DNA of 64,000 bases from Mesorhizobium sp. 131-2-1 (GCF_016756535.1 NZ_AP023247.1:5208501-5272500), one strand, 5' to 3'; positions 47,307 through 56,750 are shown, numbered from the stretch's first letter. Notes: generated from the letters alone by a model not told the origin. Numbers and translations: made by a program.

Positions 47307-48332
47307 TCAGTTCACTCTGGCGATGCAGAAATCGATGACGTCGATCAGCGCCGATTTCTGCGGCGTCGCCTCCAGCGGCGCCAGCGCGTCGCGGGCGATC
47401 TCGCCGAAATGGCGGGCGCGGCCGATGGTATCAGCGATCGCCCCGTGACGGGTCATCAGGCCGATCGCCTTTTCGAGCCCGGCGTCATCGGTGACATTGT
47501 CCTCGATGGCGCGCTTCCAGAAGGTGCGTTCAGCCTTGGTGCCGCGCCGGTAGGCGAGGATCACCGGCAGCGTCACTTTGCCCTCGCGGAAATCGTCGCC
47601 GACATTCTTGCCCAGATCCTTGCTGGAACCGCCGTAATCCAGCGCATCGTCGATGAGCTGGAAGGCAAGGCCGAGATTCATGCCGTAGGAACGCAGCGCC
47701 GCGCGATCGTTGCGCGTCGCCTGGGCGATGACCGGGCCAACCTCGGCGGCGGCGGAGAACAGCGCCGCGGTCTTGGCCTTGATGACGGCGAAATGCTCGT
47801 CCTCGGTCGTTTCGAGGTTCTTGGCGGCGGCAAGCTGCATCACTTCGCCCTCGGCGATGATGGACGCAGCGCTCGACAGGATGTCGAGCGCTTCCAGCGA
47901 GCCTACATCGACCATCATGCGGAAGGCCTGGCCGAGCAGGAAATCGCCGACCAGCACGCTCGCCTGGTTGCCCCAGATCATGCGCGCCGTCTTCTTGCCG
48001 CGCCGCATGCCGCTTTCGTCAACGACGTCGTCGTGCAGCAGCGTCGCGGTGTGCATGAACTCGACCGAGGTGGCGAGCTTGACGTGGCCTTCGCCGGAAT
48101 AGCCAAACATCTGGGCGGCGGCGAGCGTCAGCATCGGCCGCAATCTCTTGCCGCCGGACGAGATCAGGTGGTTGGCGACCTCCGGGATCATCTCGACGTC
48201 GGAGCCGGCCTTGGACAGGATCAATTCGTTGACGCGCCCCATGTCGGCGGCCGTGAGATCGATCAGATCCTTGATGGAGGCGGGTTCCCGCTTCCCGTTT
48301 TCGATGTTGAGAACGACACCCACCACAGACAC
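47307..48332 (-). CDS. Polyprenyl diphosphate synthase (octaprenyl type)
   Basis: This 341-residue trans-prenyltransferase makes the long chain used for ubiquinone. The first aspartate-rich motif is LLHDDVVDESG and the second LIDDALDYGG. RPMLTLAAAQMFGYSG and GKRLRPML are typical of IspB/octaprenyl synthases, as is the start LTAADMGRVNELI. The start is GTG at 48332. The chain-length-determining residues cannot be judged without alignment, so octa- or decaprenyl are both possible; decaprenyl is common in rhizobia. Its product is the donor for UbiA. Confidence 0.93.
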   Translation of the reverse strand: MSVVGVVLNIENGKREPASIKDLIDLTAADMGRVNELILSKAGSDVEMIPEVANHLISSGGKRLRPMLTLAAAQMFGYSGEGHVKLATSVEFMHTATLLHDDVVDESGMRRGKKTARMIWGNQASVLVGDFLLGQAFRMMVDVGSLEALDILSSAASIIAEGEVMQLAAAKNLETTEDEHFAVIKAKTAALFSAAAEVGPVIAQATRNDRAALRSYGMNLGLAFQLIDDALDYGGSSKDLGKNVGDDFREGKVTLPVILAYRRGTKAERTFWKRAIEDNVTDDAGLEKAIGLMTRHGAIADTIGRARHFGEIARDALAPLEATPQKSALIDVIDFCIARVN

Positions 48333-48484
48333 TCCCGTCTATTCCAAGCGCACGCGGCACCCTAGTCCCGGACCGACTCTAGGGCGGCATCCACCGGCAC
48401 GGCAAGAGGCGAATTGGCGCGGTTGCGGCCAGCACTCGGAACGCCCACGTTTACAGGAACGGCGCAACCTGCGATTTTCGTTCC

Positions 48485-48709
48485 ATGATAGAGCTCATCC
48501 GCACCAACGATGCCGTGATCATATCCTTTGTCGAATCGCTGATGCGCGATGCCGGCATCGCCTGTTTCGTCGCCGACCAGAACATGAGCGTGCTCGACGG
48601 CTCGATCGGCATCCTGCCCCGACGCGTCATGGTCGATGCCGACCAGGCGGATGCGGCGCGCCGCATCTTGACCGACGCCGGCATCGCCAACGAGATTCGC
48701 CGCAAGTAA
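48485..48709 (+). CDS. DUF2007 small protein
   Basis: This 74-residue protein begins MIELIRTNDAVIISFVESLM and contains AGIACFVADQNMSVLDGSIG, then DADQADAARRILTDAG. This is the DUF2007 fold, resembling a PII-like signal-transducing domain. It starts at ATG 48485 and overlaps the methyltransferase gene by one base (TAATG), so both are translated from one transcript. The pairing with the tRNA-type methyltransferase recurs in Rhizobiales. Function unknown. Confidence 0.88.
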   Translation: MIELIRTNDAVIISFVESLMRDAGIACFVADQNMSVLDGSIGILPRRVMVDADQADAARRILTDAGIANEIRRK

Positions 48710-49503
48710 TGGTAGCGTCAACCGCCCTTGCCCCGGACACGCCGGCCCACACGGTCGATGCGTTCCATCGCGGGCGCTTCTGGCTGGTTCAGCCGAGAAA
48801 CGGTCATCGTGCAGGCATGGACGCCATGATGCTGGCGGCGGCCGTGCCCTCCTCCTTCGCCGGACGGCTTGCCGATTTCGGCGCCGGCGCCGGCGCCGCG
48901 GGGCTCGCGGTGCTGTCGCGGTGTCCCGCCGCGCGGGCCGTGCTGGTCGAACGCTCGCCGGACATGGCCGAATTCGCGGCCGCGACGCTTGCCCATCCCG
49001 GCAATGCGCATCTCGGCGACCGCGCCGCGGTGCTGAGGGCCGACGTCACACTGACCGGCAAGGCGCGCGGCGCGGCCGGCCTTGCCGACAACAGCTTCGA
49101 CTTCGTCATCATGAACCCACCCTTCAACGCCGCCGAGGACCGCGCCACGCCGGATCAGCTGCGCAAGCAGGCGCATGTGATGGAGGACGGGCTGTTCGAA
49201 AGCTGGATCCGAAGTGCTGCGGCCGTGGCAAGGCCGCGCGGCGGGCTCGCCGTCATCGCCAGGCCCGAGCAGCTCGGCGCACTGCTCGATGCGATCGAGG
49301 GCCGCTTCGGCGATGCCGAGATGCTCTCGGTCCACCCTCGCCCCGACGCGGTGGCGATCCGCATCGTCGTCAGGGCGACGCTCGGCGCGCGCGGCAAGCT
49401 GTCGATCCGGCCGCCACTGGTGCTGCATGGCGAGACGGGCAACGGACCGGCGGAACGGACCGAAATGATCAACAATGGACTGGCGTCGCTGTTCGGCGAC
49501 TGA
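48709..49503 (+). CDS. tRNA1(Val) adenine-N6-methyltransferase-like protein
   Basis: This 264-residue class I methyltransferase has a YfiC/TrmN6-like layout: FHRGRFWLVQPRNGHRAGMDAMMLAAAVP, motif I DFGAGAGAAGLAVLSRCP, and the catalytic NPPF in FVIMNPPFNAAEDRATP. NPPF/NPPY enzymes methylate exocyclic amines of adenine in tRNA, rRNA or DNA. Alternatives such as a HemK-like glutamine methylase are less likely from the N-terminal part. ATG start overlapping the DUF2007 stop. A perfect terminator hairpin follows. Confidence 0.88.
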   Translation: MVASTALAPDTPAHTVDAFHRGRFWLVQPRNGHRAGMDAMMLAAAVPSSFAGRLADFGAGAGAAGLAVLSRCPAARAVLVERSPDMAEFAAATLAHPGNAHLGDRAAVLRADVTLTGKARGAAGLADNSFDFVIMNPPFNAAEDRATPDQLRKQAHVMEDGLFESWIRSAAAVARPRGGLAVIARPEQLGALLDAIEGRFGDAEMLSVHPRPDAVAIRIVVRATLGARGKLSIRPPLVLHGETGNGPAERTEMINNGLASLFGD

Positions 49504-49558
49504 TCCTGCGCCAGCCATGCGGCATTGCCGAAGGCTGGTGAATTCCTACATGCCCAAT

Positions 49559-49585
49559 GCAGGATGAGGCCTCATCCTGCTTTTT
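49559..49585 (+). terminator. Rho-independent terminator after the methyltransferase gene
   Basis: GCAGGATGAGG (49559-49569) and CCTCATCCTGC (49570-49580) form a perfect palindrome, directly followed by TTTTT (49581-49585). Confidence 0.92.
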
Positions 49586-49602
49586 CAGCGACTGGAGATC
49601 TC

Positions 49603-50460
49603 GTGAAACGCCTCTTGAACCGCCTGCTGCCGAAGTCCTGGCGCTCCACCGTCGTCACCGTTCCGGTCATCCGGCTGCACGGCACGATCATGCCCGGCGG
49701 CGGCCAGTTCCGGCCCAGCCTGTCGCTGGCGTCGACCGCCGGCCTCATCGAAAAGGCGTTCTCCTTCGACGCGCCCGCTGTCGCGGTTTCCATCAATTCG
49801 CCAGGCGGCTCGCCGGTGCAGTCGCGGCTGATCTTCAAGCGCATCCGCGACCTGGCGGTGGAGAAGAACAAGAAGGTGCTGGTCTTCGTCGAGGACGTGG
49901 CGGCCTCCGGCGGCTACATGATCGCGATCGCCGGCGACGAGATCTTCGCCGATCCGTCCTCGATCGTCGGCTCGATCGGCGTCGTATCGGCCTCGTTCGG
50001 CTTTCCCGAGCTGATGAAGAAGATCGGCGTCGAGCGCCGCGTCCACACCGCCGGCCAGAACAAGGCGGTGCTCGACCCGTTCAAGCCGGAGAAGAAGGAA
50101 GATGTCGAGCGGCTGAAGGCGCTGCAGCTCGAGGTGCACGAAACCTTCATCGACCTCGTCAAGGAGCGGCGCGGCACCAGGCTGAAGGACGATCCGGACC
50201 TGTTCACCGGCCTGTTCTGGACCGCCAAGAAAGGTCTCGAACTCGGCCTCGTCGATGCTCTGGGCGACATGCGCGGCGTTTTGAAGACGCGCTTCGGACC
50301 GAAGACCCAGCTGAAACTGATCACTGCGCCGCGCGGCCTGTTCGGCAGGTTCGGGCTGTTCGGGTCGCGCTTTTCGGCGCCAGACATCGCGGCCGCCGCG
50401 GCCAGTGGCGTCGTCGATGCGGCGGAAGAGCGCGCGCTGTGGGCGCGCTTCGGGCTTTGA
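49603..50460 (+). CDS. S49 family signal-peptide peptidase-like protease
   Basis: This 285-residue protease is of the SppA/SohB class: SINSPGGSPVQSRLIFKRI forms the oxyanion region. The nucleophile Ser is in VEDVAASGGYMIA, and the lysine base is probably in AGQNKAVLDPF. It would degrade cleaved signal peptides or membrane-associated substrates. I choose GTG 49603, which follows GGAG by 6 bases; an earlier ATG would overlap the terminator. No clear N-terminal membrane anchor is visible, unlike many SppA proteins. Confidence 0.9.
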   Translation: MKRLLNRLLPKSWRSTVVTVPVIRLHGTIMPGGGQFRPSLSLASTAGLIEKAFSFDAPAVAVSINSPGGSPVQSRLIFKRIRDLAVEKNKKVLVFVEDVAASGGYMIAIAGDEIFADPSSIVGSIGVVSASFGFPELMKKIGVERRVHTAGQNKAVLDPFKPEKKEDVERLKALQLEVHETFIDLVKERRGTRLKDDPDLFTGLFWTAKKGLELGLVDALGDMRGVLKTRFGPKTQLKLITAPRGLFGRFGLFGSRFSAPDIAAAAASGVVDAAEERALWARFGL

Positions 50461-50543
50461 AAAAAGGTTGAAAGCGACTAGCATATCCGCTTGACCGACC
50501 CGACCGGCCGCATTCGCCGCCTTTTCGAGGGAGGAGTTTTGGG

Positions 50544-50729
50544 ATGCCGCAGATCATTTTCTTCGTCGTTATCGGCGCCGCCGCCTATTTCGGCTATCGC
50601 GCTTTCATCCGCGAAGCCGAACGCGTGACGGCCAAGATCCGGCGCACCGAGAAACAGGCGGCCAACGGCACGATGGGAACGCTGGTCAAGGACCCGAAGA
50701 CCGGCGAATATCGCCTGGCCAAGGACTGA
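50544..50729 (+). CDS. Small membrane-anchored protein, 61 aa
   Basis: This 61-residue protein has one N-terminal hydrophobic helix (MPQIIFFVVIGAAAYFGYRA) and a charged C-terminal tail with KDPKTGEYRLAKD. GGAGGAG lies about 8 bases before the ATG. The type is frequent in rhizobia directly upstream of ispE. The function is unknown; it may be an anchor or regulator. It ends about 26 bases before ispE, suggesting one transcript. Confidence 0.8.
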   Translation: MPQIIFFVVIGAAAYFGYRAFIREAERVTAKIRRTEKQAANGTMGTLVKDPKTGEYRLAKD

Positions 50730-50755
50730 ACGCCATCTCGCCAGCAACAGACACG

Positions 50756-51634
50756 TTGGATGCCGAGGCCGGCACGCGGATTTGGCTCGCCCCTGCCAAG
50801 ATCAACCTAGCGCTGCATGTCACCGGCAGGCGCGCCGACGGCTATCATCTGCTCGAAAGCCTCGCCGTGTTCACCCGCTTCGGCGACCGGGTCGAGATCG
50901 AGCTGGCCGAGAGCGACCGGTTTTCGGTGTCGGGCAAATATGCGCCGGCGGTGCCGCTGGACGAGACCAATCTGGTGGTCAAGGCGCGCGAGGCGCTGCG
51001 CCGGGAAGCCGGCCCGCAGGGGGCGGCGCCGGTCGCCATCAAGCTGGAAAAGAACCTGCCGGTCGCCTCCGGCGTCGGCGGCGGTTCCAGCGATGCCGCC
51101 GCCGTTCTGCGCGGGCTGGTCCAGACTTGGCAGCTCGACATAGGCGAAGCCGAGCTGGCGCGGATCGGCCTGTCGCTCGGCGCCGACGTGCCGATGTGCC
51201 TGGCGGCCAAGCCGCTGATTGCGCGTGGCGTCGGCGACGAGTTGTCGGCCGTGCTGGGCTTTCCCGCGCTCGGCCTGGTGCTGGTCAATCCGGGCGTCGC
51301 GGTTTCCACACCGGAGGTTTTCAAGGCGCTGGCCAGCCGCGACTACGAGGCGTTGCCGCCGCTGCCCGGGAAGCTTGATTTTCACTCAATCCGCAACTGG
51401 CTGGAGGCGACGCGCAACGACCTCGAGTCTGCCGCCCGGACGATCCAGCCCGCCATCACGGAAGCGCTCAGGGCGCTGAAGAAGGCCGACGCCGGCTTTG
51501 CCCGCATGTCGGGCTCCGGCGCCACTTGCTTCGGCCTGTTCGAGACGGGCAATGTCGCCAAGCGCGCGGCGCTCGACATAAGGCACCGCCATCCCGACTG
51601 GTTCGTTGCCGCGACGCGAAGCATGGAGGCCTGA
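50756..51634 (+). CDS. ispE: 4-diphosphocytidyl-2-C-methyl-D-erythritol kinase
   Basis: This 292-residue GHMP-family kinase phosphorylates CDP-methylerythritol in the MEP route to isoprenoids. Motifs are LAPAKINLALHVTGRRADGYH, the ATP-binding loop LPVASGVGGGSSDAAAVL, and MSGSGATCFGLF near the C-terminus. The start is TTG at 50756, as judged by the family N-terminus; no better in-frame start is close. moaB starts immediately after its stop. Confidence 0.95.
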   Translation: MDAEAGTRIWLAPAKINLALHVTGRRADGYHLLESLAVFTRFGDRVEIELAESDRFSVSGKYAPAVPLDETNLVVKAREALRREAGPQGAAPVAIKLEKNLPVASGVGGGSSDAAAVLRGLVQTWQLDIGEAELARIGLSLGADVPMCLAAKPLIARGVGDELSAVLGFPALGLVLVNPGVAVSTPEVFKALASRDYEALPPLPGKLDFHSIRNWLEATRNDLESAARTIQPAITEALRALKKADAGFARMSGSGATCFGLFETGNVAKRAALDIRHRHPDWFVAATRSMEA

Positions 51635-52189
51635 ATGGCCCGGATCGACGAAAGCCGCCCCTTCATCCCCGTGCGCATCGCGGTTCTCACCGTTTCCGAT
51701 ACGCGCAGCCTTGCCGAGGACAAGTCGGGCCAGACGCTGGCCGACCGTATCGCGGAGGCCGGCCATATCCTCGCCGCCCGCGACATCGTCACCGACGACC
51801 GGAAAAAGATCCGCGACAAGGTGCTCGACTGGTCGAAGGACAAAGCCGTCGATGTCGTCATCACCACCGGCGGCACCGGCTTCACCGGCCGCGACGTGAC
51901 GCCGGAAGCGCTGGAGCCGATCTTCGAAAAGCGGATGGACGGCTTTTCCGAAGTGTTCCACCGCATCTCCTACGACAAGATCGGCACCTCGACGATCCAG
52001 AGCCGGGCGACCGGCGGCGTCCTCAACGCCACCTTCGTGTTCGTGCTGCCGGGCTCGCCCGGCGCCTGCAAGGACGCCTGGGACGGCATCATCAAGCCAC
52101 AACTCGACTACCGCCACATGCCCTGCAACTTCGTCGAGATCATGCCGCGCCTGGACGAGCACCTGAAGCGTGGCGGCAAGGCCGGATAA
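51635..52189 (+). CDS. moaB: Molybdenum cofactor biosynthesis protein MoaB
   Basis: This 184-residue protein adenylylates molybdopterin before metal insertion, together with MoeA. The MoaB/Mog fold is shown by IAVLTVSDTRSLAEDKSG and the nucleotide-binding VVITTGGTGFTGRDVTPEAL, then FVLPGSPGACKDAWD. Its ATG directly follows the ispE stop. A neighbouring link to ispE is positional and common in alphaproteobacteria. The PhyH-like gene downstream is convergent. Confidence 0.95.
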   Translation: MARIDESRPFIPVRIAVLTVSDTRSLAEDKSGQTLADRIAEAGHILAARDIVTDDRKKIRDKVLDWSKDKAVDVVITTGGTGFTGRDVTPEALEPIFEKRMDGFSEVFHRISYDKIGTSTIQSRATGGVLNATFVFVLPGSPGACKDAWDGIIKPQLDYRHMPCNFVEIMPRLDEHLKRGGKAG

Positions 52190-52210
52190 TCGCCTGTCCG
52201 CGTCGCCGGC

Positions 52211-53185
52211 TCAGCGGATGACCGGCTCGCCGTGGAAACGCCGGCGCGACGGCCGCGACACGCCGAAGCCGACTTCCATCATCAGCCGCGGCGTGCGCGA
52301 AGGCACCGTGCCCATGTGGAAGCCGAACGGATCCTCGACGAAGCCGAGACCCGCCTCACCCGTAAGCGTGACCGGGCTGTCGTCGCCATAGACCTTCAGC
52401 ACCTCATCCGCCGGATGGCCGACGAGCAGCGTCAGCTGGTGCTTGAGGCTGCGGCGTTTGTGGCTGCCGCGCACATAGACATGCGGGCCGGTGCCGGCGT
52501 CGCAGGGCTTCAGGTAGAAGAAGAATTTCAGCATCCGCCAGTCGTCGAGGTCGAAATGGTACTTGCCGAGCGAGGCGAGGTTCTTGTCGGCGTCGGAAGC
52601 CTCGCCGGTCGGAAAGCTCCACCAGACGCGCGTCGTGATCAGTTTCGCCTGACCGCCGAGATAGTGCTGGGCAATGCCGGACAGCAGCGGGTCGTTCTGG
52701 ATGGCAAGCGCCGCCTTGGAGGAGAGGATGCGCTCGAAATAGTGGCCGCTGAGCAAGGAGCGGCCGAAGCGCTTCTCGGCCTCGGCATGGTCGGAGGGCA
52801 TGAATTCGAGGCGGCGGTCGAAATTGCCGAAGCAAGGCGTGTTGTCGGCGAAGCTGGCGATCTCCTCATGGATCGCCTGCGGCAGGACCAGGCCGGAGAA
52901 CAAACCTTCGGAGCGAAGCGCCTCGACCGCCGAGTCGAGGTCGATACCGCTGAACATCGTATCCCCGGCATTCGGCGCCGGGCGGGCGGGCCTGGCGCCC
53001 AGCCAGTGCATCCTGCGCCCCGGCATGGTGCGCGCCAGCATGAACATCGGCAGCCAGGCCGGGTTCTCGCGCAGATCCGTCAAATAGGTCGGGATGCGCA
53101 CCGCGATGCGGCGAAACAGGCTGCCGTTGCGGGCGATCGCCTCCAGGCTTGCAGCGCCGGATTTGTCTGATGTCGAAAGGTTCAT
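52211..53185 (-). CDS. PhyH-like dioxygenase domain protein, 324 aa
   Basis: This protein has a possible Fe(II)/2-oxoglutarate site: HFD in KYHFDLDDWRMLKFFFYLKP, a strand with TGPHVYVRGSHKRRS, and a distal histidine in GFHMGTVPSRTPRLMME followed by Arg. The N-terminal 100 residues are extended compared with the other PhyH in the window and contain no known motif. The ATG at 53185 is preferred; the frame is open 22 codons upstream. The substrate is unknown, and one-sided preservation of the motif leaves activity unproven. Confidence 0.7.
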   Translation of the reverse strand: MNLSTSDKSGAASLEAIARNGSLFRRIAVRIPTYLTDLRENPAWLPMFMLARTMPGRRMHWLGARPARPAPNAGDTMFSGIDLDSAVEALRSEGLFSGLVLPQAIHEEIASFADNTPCFGNFDRRLEFMPSDHAEAEKRFGRSLLSGHYFERILSSKAALAIQNDPLLSGIAQHYLGGQAKLITTRVWWSFPTGEASDADKNLASLGKYHFDLDDWRMLKFFFYLKPCDAGTGPHVYVRGSHKRRSLKHQLTLLVGHPADEVLKVYGDDSPVTLTGEAGLGFVEDPFGFHMGTVPSRTPRLMMEVGFGVSRPSRRRFHGEPVIR

Positions 53186-53344
53186 CGGGGTCCTCAGGTA
53201 CGAGCGGCATCCGTCGAAAAGTCGGCTGCTCACCGCTCCGGCATTACCCAAACCCGATTGTCCCGCATCAAAGGGATGTTAGCCCCGCCTCATATTTTGT
53301 GCAATGCACAATAGAAGATTGCGGTGAATGGGAAGCGCCAAGCT

Positions 53345-53848
53345 TCACTTCGGCGGCGCGACCCAGATCTCGGCGTCCAGCCTCTTCGTCGCCAGGCCGC
53401 GCGCCATGGCCTCGGCGCTGCGGGCGCTTTTCGAAAGCGCCGTGGCCTGGCGCTTGCTGATGACAAGCCCTTCGGCGAGCGCCCGGTTGCCGGAAAAGAC
53501 CCTTGCCAGGAATGGCGCGCGGCTGCCGCGCGCGCGGGAAAAGCGCGCCGGCATTGTGTGCCTCGCCGTGTGGGCCGCGACCTCTTCGATCCAGCCGTCC
53601 GACAGGCGCGCGCCGGGCTCCAGCAACAGCAGCCAGTCGCCCTTGGCCTGCCTGATGCCGACGGAAATGCCGCCTGCAACGTAGTGGCAGCCGGCGTGGT
53701 CCGCGACACGATGGGTCTGGTCGGTCGAGCCGGTGTCGCAAACGACGACGTCGCGCACGACGCCCTCGACCGCGCCGCCAATCAGCGAGGCGAGCGTGCG
53801 GGCAAGGCCCTCTTCGTCATTCAGGGTTTCGATGAGAACGCTGAGCAT
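53345..53848 (-). CDS. GT2 family glycosyltransferase, short
   Basis: This 167-residue protein begins MLSVLIETLNDEEGLARTLA and contains VVVCDTGSTDQTHRVAD and GISVGIRQAKGDWLLLLEPG, the donor-binding GT-A core with an LEPG in place of the usual DxD. It lacks the C-terminal half of a typical GT2 enzyme, so it may be a reduced or inactive form. It is divergent from the radical SAM gene; the starts are about 100 bases apart. The function is unknown; sugar transfer is not proven. Confidence 0.75.
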   Translation of the reverse strand: MLSVLIETLNDEEGLARTLASLIGGAVEGVVRDVVVCDTGSTDQTHRVADHAGCHYVAGGISVGIRQAKGDWLLLLEPGARLSDGWIEEVAAHTARHTMPARFSRARGSRAPFLARVFSGNRALAEGLVISKRQATALSKSARSAEAMARGLATKRLDAEIWVAPPK

Positions 53849-53947
53849 TGCCAGCCGAATAGCGGAAAGCCGCGCGCCGCGCCAGTTTTTGCATCGCGGC
53901 ATAAAAAGTTCTTGCTTTGTTCTCATTCGGAAAATAGGAATAGTTTC

Positions 53948-55153
53948 ATGAACCGAGCGATTCGACAGCCTGCGGACAGTCCCTGGGAGAGGGCGAAGAT
54001 GGAACAGATCGTGCGTGCCGACATTGCCGCCTTCGGGGCCGGTAGAGCAGAGATGGCCAATGCGATGATCGAGCAGAGCGGCATGCGCGTGCGGCCCGAC
54101 CGCAACCGCGGCCGTTCCGCCGGCATCAATCCGTCCGGCCGTTTCGAACCGGTGAGCCGGCATGTGTTCGACGATGGCTGGAACTCGCTTGAGGAGTTGC
54201 CGCCGTTCAAGACCGAGGTGCAGGTCGAGAAGCCGCGCACCATCATCACCCGCAACGAGTCGCCCGACATCTCCTTCGACCGCTCGATCAATCCCTATCG
54301 CGGCTGCGAGCATGGCTGCGTCTACTGCTTCGCCAGGCCGACGCATGCCTTCATGGGACTGTCGCCGGGGCTCGATTTCGAATCGAAGCTGTTTGCAAAG
54401 CCGGATGCGGCGCGCATGCTGGACAAGGAGCTGTCGAAGCCCGGCTACCAGCCGCGCACCATCGCCATCGGCACCAACACCGATCCCTATCAGCCGATCG
54501 AGAAGCAGTACCGGATCATGCGCGAGATCCTCGAAGTGCTGGAGGCGCGCGGCCACCCGGTCGGCATCGTCACCAAATCGGCGCTGGTGACGCGCGACAT
54601 CGACATCCTGTCGCGCATGGCCGAACGCGGGCTCGCCAAGGTGGCGCTGTCGGTGACGACGCTCGACCGCATGCTGGCACGCACCATGGAGCCGCGCGCG
54701 TCGACGCCGACCAAGCGGCTGGAGGCGATAAGGCAGCTCTCCGACGCCGGCATTCCCGCCTCCGTCATGGTCGCGCCGATCATTCCCGGCCTCACCGATC
54801 CGGAGATGGAGCGCATCCTCGATTCGGCACGCGCCGCCGGCGCGCGCGAGGCCGGTTATGTCATTTTGCGGCTGCCGCTGGAGGTCGCGCCCATCTTCAA
54901 GGACTGGCTGCTGCGTCATTATCCGGACCGCTACCGGCACGTGATGTCGCTGATCCGTTCGATGCGCGACGGCAAGGACTACGATTCGGAATGGGGCAAG
55001 CGCATGAAGGGCGCCGGACCCTATGCCTGGCAGATCGGCCGCCGTTTCGAGATCACCGCCAAGCGGCTCGGGTTAAATGCCGAGCGGCGGCAGCTCAGGA
55101 CCGACCAGTTTATTGCCGCAGCCAACGCCGCCGAGCAGTTGATGCTGCTTTGA
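53948..55153 (+). CDS. PA0069-family radical SAM protein
   Basis: This 401-residue protein is of the SplB-like radical SAM class: the cluster-binding motif is CEHGCVYC (CxxxCxxC) in [20 protein letters not shown], followed by DFESKLFAK. The rest includes the TIM-barrel segments [18 protein letters not shown] and [12 protein letters not shown]. It is annotated as a family of unknown substrate in many proteobacteria. The start at ATG 53948 is used; an internal ATG at 54000 is possible. The gene is divergent from a short glycosyltransferase gene. Confidence 0.88.
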   Translation: MNRAIRQPADSPWERAKMEQIVRADIAAFGAGRAEMANAMIEQSGMRVRPDRNRGRSAGINPSGRFEPVSRHVFDDGWNSLEELPPFKTEVQVEKPRTIITRNESPDISFDRSINPYRGCEHGCVYCFARPTHAFMGLSPGLDFESKLFAKPDAARMLDKELSKPGYQPRTIAIGTNTDPYQPIEKQYRIMREILEVLEARGHPVGIVTKSALVTRDIDILSRMAERGLAKVALSVTTLDRMLARTMEPRASTPTKRLEAIRQLSDAGIPASVMVAPIIPGLTDPEMERILDSARAAGAREAGYVILRLPLEVAPIFKDWLLRHYPDRYRHVMSLIRSMRDGKDYDSEWGKRMKGAGPYAWQIGRRFEITAKRLGLNAERRQLRTDQFIAAANAAEQLMLL

Positions 55154-55301
55154 AGGTATCGCGCCGCCCATCGCCGGCCGGCGCGAGAAGAATCCCGTCC
55201 GGCCTGTCCCCGGCCTTGAGACGGTGCCCTCCCGGTCCGCGCCCCACCCCGACCCGGAGGGACTTGCGGAGAATCGGAGCCGATGCGAACCTCGCCGCAC
55301 C

Positions 55302-56000
55302 ATGGCTCGCGCGCGTTCCGATTCTCCGCTTCTCTTCGAAATCGTCGAGAAACCCGATTTCTCCATCGAGACGAAGGCGATGGCTGACGGCCTGTGGCCG
55401 GTGGCGGGAATGGACGAGGCCGGGCGCGGGCCATTGGCCGGGCCGGTGGTCGCCGCGGCGGTGGTGCTCAATCCCGCCAACATCCCGGAAGGGCTCGACG
55501 ATTCGAAGCGCCTGACGCATCTGCAGCGCGAGGCACTGTTCGCCAGGATCCTGGGTTCGGCGCTCGGTGTCTCGATGGCCTCGATCAGCGCCGAGGGCAT
55601 AGACGGCAGCAACATCTTGAAGGCCAGCCTCGAAGCGATGCGCCGCGCCGTCGCCGGCCTTTCGCTGCAGCCCAAGCTGGCGCTGGCCGACGGCCGCGAC
55701 GTGCCGCCGGGCCTCACCTGCGCCGGACGCGCGCTGGTCAAGGGCGACCAGCGCTCGCAGTCGATCGCTGCCGCCTCGATCGTCGCCAAGGTGATGCGCG
55801 ACCGCATGATGTGCGGCTGCGGCGGCCATCACGACCGCTACGGCTTCGAGGTGCATATGGGCTACGCCACTGCGCGCCACCGCACGGCGATCGAAGCGCA
55901 CGGACCCGTGGCGCGCCTGCACCGCGCCTCCTTCGCGCCGTTCCGTCTAGGCGGGGTCGAGGTGGCGGAAGAGGAAGAGAGTTTCGCCGGGCTGGAGTGA
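55302..56000 (+). CDS. rnhB: Ribonuclease HII
   Basis: This 232-residue nuclease removes ribonucleotides from DNA. The catalytic acids are in [14 protein letters not shown] (Asp-Glu) and ALADGRDVP, with Asp in [20 protein letters not shown] further on. The ATG at 55302 gives the natural N-terminus; the frame extends 26 codons upstream without similarity. It is followed by a palindromic repeat and then the atp operon on the opposite strand. Confidence 0.95.
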   Translation: MARARSDSPLLFEIVEKPDFSIETKAMADGLWPVAGMDEAGRGPLAGPVVAAAVVLNPANIPEGLDDSKRLTHLQREALFARILGSALGVSMASISAEGIDGSNILKASLEAMRRAVAGLSLQPKLALADGRDVPPGLTCAGRALVKGDQRSQSIAAASIVAKVMRDRMMCGCGGHHDRYGFEVHMGYATARHRTAIEAHGPVARLHRASFAPFRLGGVEVAEEEESFAGLE

Positions 56001-56026
56001 GGTGAAGGCGGGGCTGGTGATCCTTC

Positions 56027-56182
56027 GTCATCCTCGGGCTTGACCCGAGGATCCATGCCGCGACTCCACCGTAGAGTGCGTCCGATCAGAATTCTTCACC
56101 GTTGCAGTGCTCGAAGGTTACGGCATGGATCCTAGGGTCTGCGCCGCGTCGCTACGCTCCTTGCTCCGCCCTAGGATGACGA
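56027..56182. repeat. Composite palindromic repeat, copy 1
   Basis: The left hairpin TCCTCGGG/CCCGAGGA (56031-56050) and the right hairpin TCCTAGGG/CCCTAGGA (56130-56176) bracket about 80 unique bases. The right 61 bases (56122-56182) match 62961-63021 at 56 positions. Confidence 0.85.
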
Positions 56183-56193
56183 CCGGCAAGGCA

Positions 56194-56225
56194 ACAAAAA
56201 AGCCGCCAGGTTGCCCGGGCGGCTT
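56194..56225 (-). terminator. Rho-independent terminator of the atp operon
   Basis: On the minus strand AAGCCGCC (56218-56225) pairs with GGCGGCTT (56200-56207) around a 10-base loop, then TTTTTT. It lies 23 bases after the atpF stop. Confidence 0.9.
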
Positions 56226-56248
56226 CATGCCAGCGACCCTAAGACCGC

Positions 56249-56740
56249 TCAGTTCAGCTTGGCCTTCACGTCCTGCAGCGCAGACTTGAAGAAGTCCGCG
56301 CCGGCCTTGGCGTCGACCTTGGCGGCAAGCAGCGCGCGGGCGGCCTCGACGGCGATGTCGACGGCGCTGGCGCGCACCTCGCCGATCGCCTCGCGCTCAG
56401 CCTGGCCGATCTTCTGCTCGGCGAGCGCGGTGCGGCGCGCGACGTAGTCCTCGGTCTTCTTGTGCGCCTCGGCGGCGAGCAGTTCGGCCTCGCGCTTGGC
56501 AGCGGCGACGATGTCGGCGGCCTCCTGCTCGGCTTCCTTGCGCTTTTTCTGGTACTGGCCGAGCAGCTGCTGGGCCTCCTCGCGCAGCCGGCGGGCTTCT
56601 TCAAGCTCGTTGCTGATCTTGGCGGCACGGGCGTCGAGCCCCTTGGCGATCAGGCCGGGCACCTTGATGTAGATGGCGATGCCCAGGAAGATGACCAGGG
56701 CAACCGTGGCCCAAAGCGTTGCGAGAGATGTGGCGTCCAT
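56249..56740 (-). CDS. atpF: ATP synthase F0 subunit b
   Basis: This 163-residue stalk subunit has one N-terminal membrane helix (TLWATVALVIFLGIAIYIKV) followed by a long charged coiled coil rich in Glu/Lys/Ala. The ATG at 56740 starts MDATSLATLW; an upstream in-frame start is unlikely. It follows the b' gene by 10 bases. b and b' together form a heterodimeric stalk typical of alphaproteobacteria. It is the last gene of the operon. Confidence 0.95.
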   Translation of the reverse strand: MDATSLATLWATVALVIFLGIAIYIKVPGLIAKGLDARAAKISNELEEARRLREEAQQLLGQYQKKRKEAEQEAADIVAAAKREAELLAAEAHKKTEDYVARRTALAEQKIGQAEREAIGEVRASAVDIAVEAARALLAAKVDAKAGADFFKSALQDVKAKLN

Positions 56741-56750
56741 GATGCGCTCC

